From contig JACNFI010000058.1 in NCBI GenBank assembly GCA_014384665.1, forward strand, positions 1-6,148: a stretch of 6,148 nt of DNA, given 5' to 3'. The position numbers were made by a program, and so were the translations under genes. Below the pieces are notes generated by a model that searched no databases, was not told the origin of the DNA, and saw only the letters and a list, made by a program, of their open reading frames with translations. Origin of the DNA: Candidatus Cloacimonadota bacterium (GTDB lineage: Bacteria; Cloacimonadota; Cloacimonadia; JGIOTU-2). Each line of letters begins with the position of its first letter. The stretch's first letter is position 1. Positions 1-6,148 of the stretch are shown piece by piece.

Positions 1-886
1 TATTTGGATGCGTGCTGTCTGATTTTACCATAATGAGTGCATGATAGATATTCTTCAATGCTTCATCCGGACTCAAACCACTGTTTGCATTATCTCCAAC
101 AGGGGATACATACACATTCTGATTGATTGGCTCGATTTTATGATTCAATATATTCATTGTGACGCTATCATTTTTAGAATAAACATAAAATTTATCCGGT
201 TCATGCACTGTAAATGTGTCGACAAATACTGTCATATCTCCTTCATGATTATAAATATCACTTCCCATTGGTGAGTAGTTCATATAAATATTACATCGGT
301 CTTGTTGTGAAAAATATACTTCTGTATCATTTTGCTTACAAATACCGCCTCCTTGTATAGAAGAAAAATTGTTATTTATGATTGTGCCACTTATTGTTGT
401 GTTTGGTGATACTCCAACATATATTCCTCCACCCATACCAGCTCTATTATTTTTTATTTCACATTTCTCAATTATCAATGAAGCATCATGTATATTTATT
501 CCACCTCCAAAATGAATATCATTTGCATAATAGCCATTTCCATTTTGGAGAGTAAAACCTGATAATGCAGCATTAAATTCTTCTGTATTAACTAACACAC
601 AACTTCCACTATGATTTCCATCTACTTTTGTACTGTCTATATAGGCATCATCTCCAGTGGTGTAATACTTACTTGCAACAGTAATATTCTTTCCTATATA
701 ATCTATATTCTCATAATAGGTCCCGGGATATACAAGGACTATATCACCATCTGATGCATTATCGATGCCTTCTTGTATTGTTATGTAATCACCCGAGCCG
801 TTGATATCGATGATGATGGTTGCTGACCAGATTGAAGAAAGGGGGAGTAGTAATAAAATTATGCAAAAGAGAAAAAAGTGTTTCAT
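1..886 (-). CDS. Secreted right-handed beta-helix protein, 3' end beyond window
   Basis: This reading frame is open from an ATG at 884-886 to the left edge, giving 295 residues with no stop, so the C-terminus is missing. Residues 1-22 form a signal peptide (MKHFFLFC, a Leu-rich core, then IWSA). Residues about 24-70 read as the opening of a pectate-lyase-like beta-helix (DINGSGDYITIQEGIDNA, then VLVYPGTYYENI). Residues 110-200 hold helix rungs with GGG turns at 127-129, 152-154 and 179-181 and asparagine ladders (IKNNRAG, IINNNF). Near residues 257-295 a second start-of-helix motif appears (VYVSPVGDNANSGLSPDEAL, DUF1565-like), so the full protein probably has two beta-helix units. Proteins of this type usually end in a T9SS sorting domain, but that part is not visible here. 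The gene lies 67 bases after the preceding gene on the same strand. The precise function, such as polysaccharide binding, adhesion or lyase activity, cannot be read from the sequence; I see no catalytic site. Confidence 0.88.
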   Translation of the reverse strand, partial: MKHFFLFCIILLLLPLSSIWSATIIIDINGSGDYITIQEGIDNASDGDIVLVYPGTYYENIDYIGKNITVASKYYTTGDDAYIDSTKVDGNHSGSCVLVNTEEFNAALSGFTLQNGNGYYANDIHFGGGINIHDASLIIEKCEIKNNRAGMGGGIYVGVSPNTTISGTIINNNFSSIQGGGICKQNDTEVYFSQQDRCNIYMNYSPMGSDIYNHEGDMTVFVDTFTVHEPDKFYVYSKNDSVTMNILNHKIEPINQNVYVSPVGDNANSGLSPDEALKNIYHALIMVKSDSTHPN

Positions 887-890
887 ATTT

Positions 891-895
891 ACCTC
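891..895 (-). promoter_or_regulatory. Ribosome binding site of the beta-helix gene, inside a palindromic repeat
   Basis: On the minus strand GAGGT ends four bases before the ATG at 886. It supports that start. It is unusual because it forms the outer edge of the GC-rich palindromic repeat at 891-940 rather than separate leader sequence. Confidence 0.7.
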
Positions 896-940
896 ACCCC
901 CGTTCCCCCTCTCCAAAAATAGAGAGGGGGAGGGAAGGGG
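891..940. repeat. GC-rich palindromic intergenic repeat (REP/MITE-like)
   Basis: The arms at 904-913 and 922-931 are perfectly complementary over 10 bases (TCCCCCTCTC against GAGAGGGGGA). They enclose an 8-base A-rich loop at 914-921. Flanking C-runs (897-901) and G-runs (937-940) can extend the pairing imperfectly. The element is strikingly G/C-rich and strand-asymmetric compared with the AT-rich surroundings. It resembles the dispersed palindromes of the type CCTCACCCCC...CCCCTCTCC...GGAGAGGGG that I recall from several unrelated bacterial genomes. Only one clear copy is in this window, so dispersal is inferred. No U-run follows either arm in the transcript, so it is a poor intrinsic terminator. 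It sits between the stop at 954 and the start at 886. Confidence 0.65.
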
Positions 941-953
941 ATCAATTTTATTA

Positions 954-3900
954 CTATTTCATAATTAACATTTTATTAACGGTACTTTTTTCACCTGAGG
1001 TAAGTTTGTAGAAATAGATACCGTTCTTAACGTCTCTTCCATACCCGTCGCAGCAATCCCATGTGAGTGTGTAATATCCGTTCTTAGTTCCGGAGGAGAT
1101 AATTCCGTCACAATCAATAGTGCGTATCAGCTGTCCTTTTAGATTATAGATATTCAATTCTGTGTGTTGGGCTTTTTGTTCAGGCATGAAATTAATCTGT
1201 GTTGTGTTTGTTATCACAGGATTGGGGAAATTCTGCATCAGTGTTATTTGCTGAGTATAAGATGGCTCATCCGTGTTGAGCTGCACCCGTGCAAAAGCTT
1301 TACGATCATAGTACAGAGGTTGAGCAATAAATGCCTGTGATTCTTTGCTGTACATTATATATGGTATAGATTTTGGAGAAACCTTCTTTTGTCCTTCATA
1401 TAAAAGCATGAACTCCAGTCCGGTATTACCATTCTTCAAGGATTGAGGAGTGTAAGCAAGGATTTGAACAGGGTAACCATCTGACACCTTGCTTGCGCCA
1501 ACACATTGATCATCGCTATAAACAGCTATCTCTGTCACGGTCGTATCGGAATATACGGTATCTACAGTAATGGGCATGTAATCGACAGTCTCTTCATAGG
1601 TGAAGTACTGGGTCTTTTCTCTTATGTATGGTTCAACACCATTGCCAGAATTGTTCCAGATGAGTTCACAATCGTTTTCTACTCTGATAATGTATAATTC
1701 TCCCGGATTTACCGTTCCTCTTATATGTGGCGTTGGTTCGCTCGATTGACGGCTAACTGCCCAGTGCTCAGACTTTATTGATGTCCATTCATCCGAGATA
1801 GATTCAAAGGCGTCTTCTAAATAGGCAGATTCATTAAGGAAGCATCCTACCCAGTTTTCCTTGTTTGCAAAGAGTTGGATCGGTGTGCTTTCATTTTCCC
1901 ATGTTCCGGAAATTCCCTTCATTGGTATGTCATCGTATCCTTCTTGAAGCACAAATTTATAGCCCTGTTCACTATGAAAATCACCATCAGGGGGTAAATT
2001 GTTTTGCCAAGATTCATCATAAAAATAAATCTTTTCTACATTTTCATACAGCACATGATCGAGGATGTCATCGGATTGAGTAGTATTAAAGTTTAATAAT
2101 TCTTGTCTAAAGAGAACACTATCTGCATACATCCAATTATCAGTAGTTCTATTCAGTGCAGGGAAGGATATCCACTCTATTCTATCGAACACTTCACCAT
2201 CATACTGGTTAACAAAGTAATCGTGGGCAATTGCCGGAATAGCTCCCATATCTGAGGGGGTCCCATCATCATCGTTGTATTGCTCATCCGGATCACCGGT
2301 GTCGATACATGGGGAGAAGTTGTCGGCGTTCCATTGGAGGGAATAGTCGTCGTTACCGGGATCTGCAAAGAGCGGGGGTTCGGAAATGCAGCCATCACCA
2401 GCATAGCAATTAAAGTAATTTGTTCCATTATCAACCACATTACAATACTCGATAGTTTCATTACAGCCATACGTGCTGATACCACATTCATTCTCAGTAA
2501 TAATATTGTTCAATAATGTAACTGATCCACCATCCGCTCTTATACCTACCAATTCATCATTGCACGCTATTGTATTATTATTGATAAGCGTATTTTGGTT
2601 GTCATCCAAACAAACGACATAGTTACTAAAGTTTTCGATATTATGATATAGACAATTGAATCCTATTGTGAGCTCTCCATAATAATCTTCTGAATATATG
2701 CCAACACATTCTCCGGAATCTACATTATAATTTGATACCGTATTCTCATAGATGTGATTACCGGTAATTTCAATCTTACCATCTCCCTCACAGTATATAG
2801 CACCTCCCTCATATGCACTGTTACCATATATCTGGTTGATTGAAATGATAATATGATCACTCATGTCACCTACAGTACTTGCATATATCCCTCCTCCATG
2901 GCTTATAGAAGGAGCACCACTGTAGGCTATAGTATTATTTCGAATGATGTTGTTCAGTATCAATGCAGAACTCTCGCACGATATGCCGGCTCCATTTACC
3001 TGAGTATATACATCAACATTACAATCTTCTATTATGTTGTCTTTGATCTCAAAATAAAACGGGCACTCATCAGGTATTTCTATTCCATGTCTTGTATACC
3101 TTTTTATAATATTTCCCTGTAGGTTTATAGTACCCTCTCCATATTCAGGAAGGCCCGAGGAGCTAAATAAAGTTTCATTGGAATTTTCACCATCAAAAGT
3201 AAGATATCTAATGTCCATGTTTATTTCTTCACAACAGAGAATCAAAATATCACCAGCAATAACAGTATTTTCAGGATGTGACTGGCTGATTCCTCTCACG
3301 GTAACATTAACTGAAGAAGTAAGCGGATAAAATAACAGGTAATCATTATAGTATCCTTCGTCAATTATAACTGTTTCATTATTAAGAGCTTCTACAGTAC
3401 CATCGGAGGGGTTTGTGAAATGTGCAATATTATCCTGACTCACAATGATGTAGCCATTATAATTTAAATTGAAATCAACAATTGTAGTATTAGATATCGT
3501 AACTTCAATACCTTCTTCTAATCCAATATTGTATCCCGGAACGAGTGCACAAACATCATAAATTCCTAATGGAATATCGAATGAATAAAATCCATTATCA
3601 TCAGGGTTTGTCGTGTAATTATCTGCTTGTATTACAACATTAGTAACAGGACGAGCATTCTCTCCACCACCGGAAAGTGTTATGTGTCCAGATACATTAC
3701 AGAGAGGTTGTAAAATAACCTCAGGTAAATAAAGAGTTTCTTCATTACCATCAATTTCAATATCCTCTAGTGTAACTGTTTCATAGTTATCAAGAGTATA
3801 GATTATATCGTAATTGCCAAATTGGTTTGAGAATAAAGTAATTGATAAATTACCATCAGCGTCAGGATGTATAGTGAAATCCTCACTTGAACCTTGTTTA

Positions 3901-5318
3901 TCAAAAGTAACTAAAACATCAGTAGTATTACCGGATCCGCCGTTAATATCAACATGACCAACCAAAGGTCTATAATTAATAGATGTTGAAGTAAAATTAT
4001 TTATTTGTGCATACCCTTCCAGGAAGGTTGCAATTCCTCTAATGGCAGTAGGAATACAGAGGTCTCTAATCGCTTCTCTTTCTCCTGTATTTGTGATCTC
4101 ATGGTCATTTTGAATATTTGGATAATTAGGCAAAACATCATTTTCAAATATATCTTTCATCTCTAAAATAAGAGGATAATCATTGAATGGATGATCGGAA
4201 TGATAATCGAAATCTCCATCAATATCATCACTTGCAAACATATCTGTAACCTGATTTATTGAATAAAATAAATCAAAAAGAAAGTCTGGATCATCATAAT
4301 CTGAGGGTGTTGGTATAAGATCAGAAAATTCCTGAAAAGCTAGATCGGCATTCCAATAAACGTTATCTAAATTATTCCGTAAATATCCACCATAACCTGT
4401 TGGGCTTGGCCAACCATTATCTGTAAAGTCCCAACCCTCATATTGATCACAGTTGCCATAATCCCATGTCGGCCCACCTACCCAGGCAGGTTCTGGTGCA
4501 TGACCATCATTATGGGTATGAGACGGAACAGCCATATCAGCAATTAAGTGTATTATTCTTCCAAGATAGGAATATTCCCAATAAGGAAATTGTGATCTAA
4601 AGTGATCCCACATAGCATCACCCAAATGAATATAATATGGTGTATCATAGTATGTTAGCTGACCTTGTGAATTGTAGAAAGCAACAATGTAAACATTTTG
4701 GTTGTTGAGAAAATCACAAATTGATTCAATCGAAGTCGCGAATACACCCCCCAGAGACCAAAGCCATACCGATCCACCATTGACTAGAGTAAATTCTTGT
4801 TGAGCATTCGACCATGCATCATATCCCTGGTATTTGTAATGAACTTTATGATTATGACCAAATAGAGTTACATATGCTTTTGTAACTGCACTGGGGATAT
4901 TATGTACAATGAATTCATCTCCAAATGAATATCCCGAGATTATATTATGTCCATTCGTTTCATGGACATCAAAATTATCAGCATTCCAGAAATGTGTAAT
5001 ACTTTGTAGCTCATTCTCAATAAACCATTCGAATAAATCGCCAACACCTGTAATATATACTGAAGGAGCATTAGGACCAGGACCATATCCGTAAATCCAA
5101 TCTTCTTCATCTTCGTCTGCTGAACCATTTCTCATTTCATTATATCTTGGATTTTCATTTCCATTATTGTATTCCTCATATTCTTCATAGGTTTTATAAA
5201 ATTCAAGGAATTTGACACCTTCCTCAAATAAATATTTATGAATATTTGAACAATATTTTTGTGCCTGTAAATTTGCACAAATCAATAATACTATGATTAG
5301 AATGATTATTTTTTTCAT
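954..5318 (-). CDS. Multidomain T9SS-exported protein: phospholipase C/P1-nuclease-like domain plus beta-helix
   Basis: The protein has 1454 residues counted from the ATG at 5316-5318. A TTG at 5340-5342 is in frame upstream, but the AGGAG site and a better signal peptide favour the ATG. Residues 1-20 are a signal peptide (MKKIIILIIVLLICANLQAQ). Residues about 21-440 resemble the zinc-dependent phospholipase C/S1-P1 nuclease fold: a possible ligand His27 (NIHKYLFEEG), an acidic residue near 94 (GVGDLFEW), His109 in THFWNADNF, and the spacing His257-x3-Asp261-x5-His267 in HLIADMAVPSH. The last His/Glu pair is uncertain, with His273/Glu276 or later residues as candidates. Two small beta-sandwich repeats of carboxypeptidase-regulatory type follow (about 452-535 and 540-618). 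A right-handed beta-helix with GGGIY and GGAIY turns runs to about 1000 and closes with SPCIDTGDPD. A linker region covers about 1032-1350. A FlgD-like T9SS type A sorting domain ends the protein (about 1357-1454: NFPNP, LNIYNLKGQLIRTI, KNGIYFYKL). Substrate and activity are not determinable. A phosphoesterase acting on lipid or nucleic acid, or a non-catalytic surface protein, are both possible. Confidence 0.85.
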   Translation of the reverse strand: MKKIIILIIVLLICANLQAQKYCSNIHKYLFEEGVKFLEFYKTYEEYEEYNNGNENPRYNEMRNGSADEDEEDWIYGYGPGPNAPSVYITGVGDLFEWFIENELQSITHFWNADNFDVHETNGHNIISGYSFGDEFIVHNIPSAVTKAYVTLFGHNHKVHYKYQGYDAWSNAQQEFTLVNGGSVWLWSLGGVFATSIESICDFLNNQNVYIVAFYNSQGQLTYYDTPYYIHLGDAMWDHFRSQFPYWEYSYLGRIIHLIADMAVPSHTHNDGHAPEPAWVGGPTWDYGNCDQYEGWDFTDNGWPSPTGYGGYLRNNLDNVYWNADLAFQEFSDLIPTPSDYDDPDFLFDLFYSINQVTDMFASDDIDGDFDYHSDHPFNDYPLILEMKDIFENDVLPNYPNIQNDHEITNTGEREAIRDLCIPTAIRGIATFLEGYAQINNFTSTSINYRPLVGHVDINGGSGNTTDVLVTFDKQGSSEDFTIHPDADGNLSITLFSNQFGNYDIIYTLDNYETVTLEDIEIDGNEETLYLPEVILQPLCNVSGHITLSGGGENARPVTNVVIQADNYTTNPDDNGFYSFDIPLGIYDVCALVPGYNIGLEEGIEVTISNTTIVDFNLNYNGYIIVSQDNIAHFTNPSDGTVEALNNETVIIDEGYYNDYLLFYPLTSSVNVTVRGISQSHPENTVIAGDILILCCEEINMDIRYLTFDGENSNETLFSSSGLPEYGEGTINLQGNIIKRYTRHGIEIPDECPFYFEIKDNIIEDCNVDVYTQVNGAGISCESSALILNNIIRNNTIAYSGAPSISHGGGIYASTVGDMSDHIIISINQIYGNSAYEGGAIYCEGDGKIEITGNHIYENTVSNYNVDSGECVGIYSEDYYGELTIGFNCLYHNIENFSNYVVCLDDNQNTLINNNTIACNDELVGIRADGGSVTLLNNIITENECGISTYGCNETIEYCNVVDNGTNYFNCYAGDGCISEPPLFADPGNDDYSLQWNADNFSPCIDTGDPDEQYNDDDGTPSDMGAIPAIAHDYFVNQYDGEVFDRIEWISFPALNRTTDNWMYADSVLFRQELLNFNTTQSDDILDHVLYENVEKIYFYDESWQNNLPPDGDFHSEQGYKFVLQEGYDDIPMKGISGTWENESTPIQLFANKENWVGCFLNESAYLEDAFESISDEWTSIKSEHWAVSRQSSEPTPHIRGTVNPGELYIIRVENDCELIWNNSGNGVEPYIREKTQYFTYEETVDYMPITVDTVYSDTTVTEIAVYSDDQCVGASKVSDGYPVQILAYTPQSLKNGNTGLEFMLLYEGQKKVSPKSIPYIMYSKESQAFIAQPLYYDRKAFARVQLNTDEPSYTQQITLMQNFPNPVITNTTQINFMPEQKAQHTELNIYNLKGQLIRTIDCDGIISSGTKNGYYTLTWDCCDGYGRDVKNGIYFYKLTSGEKSTVNKMLIMK

Positions 5319-5325
5319 TTTTTTT

Positions 5326-5330
5326 CTCCT
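5326..5330 (-). promoter_or_regulatory. Ribosome binding site deciding the start of the 1454-residue gene
   Basis: The minus strand reads AGGAG followed by seven A residues and then ATG at 5318. The in-frame TTG at 5342 would overlap the preceding gene, lacks a comparable site and would add eight residues (MFFKRRKK) before the signal peptide. The site lies wholly in the 13-base gap between the two genes, so translation of the pair may be coupled. Confidence 0.8.
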
Positions 5331-5331
5331 T

Positions 5332-5946
5332 TTAAAAAACAAATGATAGTGTTACACTTGCAAGAATCGCTTTTAGTCCAATATCACCCGACAATCTTAG
5401 AAATGAACTTCGCCCAATATTCAAACTATAACCAAGACCAAAAGAAAAGTATGGAAATAAGAATTCTTGCGAATGTACATCACTTCCACCTGGTCCAACA
5501 CCAACAACAAGAATATAGTCAATTCCAATATTATAGCTCGTGTAAAATCCTGTCCTGTCAGATGCTATAAATGTATTTACTTTTGTAAATATACCAAGAG
5601 TACTTACTCTGAGCATAGTATTCGCATGAACAACAAAAATTTTTTCCTTGGTTGATGTAGAATCATACTTAATACTTCCGAAACCAATTTGGATTCCAGG
5701 AATCACAATAGTATCAAGGGCAAAAAAGAAACAATCTTTGGGTCTCTTAATCGGTTCTGTTAATGTAATACTATTATTTTTTGTTGATTGATTATAATAA
5801 TAACCATTCATATGGTTATCATCTTTAGATATAATTACAGGTTTGAGATAATTTAAGTTGGAGATATTTTGTTCCTGCCAACTTTCTTCAGAATATAAAT
5901 TACTGATAGAAAGTATTGCAAATACTATCGCAATTAATTTCTTCAT
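5332..5946 (-). CDS. Small secreted protein, probable outer-membrane beta-barrel
   Basis: The gene encodes 204 residues from the ATG at 5944-5946 to the TAA at 5332-5334. GAGG lies five bases upstream of the start. Residues 1-19 form a signal peptide (MKKLIAIVFAILSISNLYS) with a plausible cut before EES. Residues 20-70 are polar and Asn-rich, without recognisable structure. From about residue 72 the chain alternates hydrophobic and polar residues in strand-like stretches separated by Gly/Asn/Ser turns (FFFALDTIVIPGIQIGFGSI, TGFYTSYNIGIDYILVV, PYFSFGLGYSLNIG, FLRLSGDIGL). The last strand, ILASVTLSFVF, ends in Phe, as expected of the C-terminal signal recognised by the BAM machinery. I therefore infer a small barrel of about eight strands, although a soluble periplasmic beta-protein is not excluded. 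I do not recognise a named family. The next gene begins 13 bases downstream on the same strand, so the two are very likely co-transcribed and may act together at the outer membrane. Confidence 0.8.
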   Translation of the reverse strand: MKKLIAIVFAILSISNLYSEESWQEQNISNLNYLKPVIISKDDNHMNGYYYNQSTKNNSITLTEPIKRPKDCFFFALDTIVIPGIQIGFGSIKYDSTSTKEKIFVVHANTMLRVSTLGIFTKVNTFIASDRTGFYTSYNIGIDYILVVGVGPGGSDVHSQEFLFPYFSFGLGYSLNIGRSSFLRLSGDIGLKAILASVTLSFVF

Positions 5947-5970
5947 TTCATCCTCTTCAAACTGTAATAT

Positions 5971-6000
5971 TCTATAAATTTAAATACGCTACTCCCTCAA
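5971..6000 (-). promoter_or_regulatory. Possible weak promoter for the operon
   Basis: On the minus strand TTGAGG (6000-5995) and TATAGA (5976-5971) are separated by 18 bases, about 25 bases before the start codon of the 204-residue gene. Both match the general sigma-70 consensus only partly. AT-rich DNA gives such matches by chance, and promoter rules for this lineage are not known to me. Confidence 0.2.
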
Positions 6001-6061
6001 CTCCAGCTTCTATCGATACTTCTGCGCATTTCTTTTCCTTATTCAATGTTCACATCAACAT

Positions 6062-6093
6062 ACCTCACTATCCCGGGATGAGGACAGAGAGGT
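6062..6093. repeat. Small palindromic element upstream of the operon
   Basis: The core ATCCCGGGAT at 6070-6079 is a perfect 10-base palindrome. CCTCA at 6063-6067 and TGAGG at 6079-6083 form overlapping arms, and a further GAGGT at 6089-6093 can pair with ACCTC at 6062-6066. It lies about 120 bases before the first start codon. It might be a protein binding site, part of a hairpin ending an upstream transcript, or a decayed repeat. Nothing in the sequence decides between these. Confidence 0.35.
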
Positions 6094-6148
6094 TTATTCA
6101 AGTAAATTTATTTTTACATATAAATTGTTGTGAATAGGATCGAGTGGT

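Larger units (their letters stand above)
5947..6148. other. Non-coding stretch upstream of the operon
   Basis: I find no supportable gene in these 202 bases on either strand. The region holds the Shine-Dalgarno site of the 204-residue gene (GAGG, minus strand, 5955-5952), a weak promoter candidate and the palindrome around 6070-6079. It most likely is the leader and upstream intergenic space of the operon. Confidence 0.5.

Noticed and set aside
904..931. Intrinsic terminator after the large gene
   Set aside because: The stem is strong, but no U-run follows it on the minus-strand transcript; the sequence continues as AACGGGGGTGAGGT into the next gene's ribosome binding site.
820..1011. Plus-strand 63-codon frame containing LPHPRSPSPKIERGREGD
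   Set aside because: The peptide is the translation of the GC-rich palindrome; it overlaps the starts and ends of two well-supported minus-strand genes and has no convincing ribosome binding site. Spurious frames of this kind are expected wherever such repeats occur.
2177..2491. Minus-strand 104-codon open frame inside the large gene
   Set aside because: It is an out-of-frame shadow of the GC-richer beta-helix end module, with low-complexity Met/Thr/Pro content and no start signal.
2310..4985. Repeated peptide WNAD (residues 111-114, 322-325, 996-999 of the large protein), with WNADNF twice
   Set aside because: The three sites fall in different contexts and the two WNADNF copies use different codons, so there is no sign of a duplicated unit; probably coincidence in a Trp/Asn/Asp-rich protein.
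5319..5342. Start of the large gene at the TTG at 5340-5342
   Set aside because: It would overlap the preceding stop region and put charged residues before the signal peptide; the ATG at 5318 has an ideal AGGAG at seven bases.
6094..6147. C-terminal tail of an upstream minus-strand gene ending at TAA 6094-6096
   Set aside because: Only 17 codons are visible and the peptide (PLDPIHNNLYVKINLLE) has no recognisable feature; an open frame of this length is expected by chance.

Overview
The window is an AT-rich stretch of bacterial genome with three consecutive genes, all on the minus strand, that encode exported proteins. Each begins with a Sec-type signal peptide and has a purine-rich Shine-Dalgarno site. 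The largest ends in a FlgD-like type IX secretion (T9SS, type A) sorting module. That module, the long beta-helix proteins and the phrase style of their repeats (the SPCIDTGDPD segment, the GGGIY turns, the closing KNGIYFYKL) suggest a Gram-negative member of the FCB group. Candidatus Cloacimonadota (WWE1) is my best guess from general familiarity, not from any search.

Layout, read in the direction of transcription (high to low coordinates): about 200 bases without a supportable gene hold a possible weak promoter and a small palindromic element (5947-6148). A 204-residue protein with a signal peptide and an outer-membrane beta-barrel-like C-terminus follows (5946-5332). Thirteen bases later comes a 1454-residue multidomain secreted protein (5318-954). 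Its N-terminus looks like a zinc-dependent phospholipase C/P1-nuclease-type domain. After it come two small beta-sandwich repeats, a right-handed beta-helix, a linker domain and the T9SS sorting domain. A 67-base gap carries a GC-rich palindromic repeat of the dispersed intergenic kind (891-940). The last gene (886 to beyond the left edge) starts a secreted beta-helix protein cut off by the window.

The short gap between the first two genes and the lack of an obvious terminator suggest one transcription unit. As inference only, the three products could work at or outside the outer membrane: a barrel protein, a large T9SS-exported cell-surface or released enzyme/adhesin, and a second surface beta-helix protein. 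The least ordinary points are the fusion of a phospholipase C-like fold to a beta-helix and T9SS tail, the roughly 100-residue insertion between its zinc-ligand motifs, and the palindromic repeat that appears to supply the ribosome binding site of the third gene.
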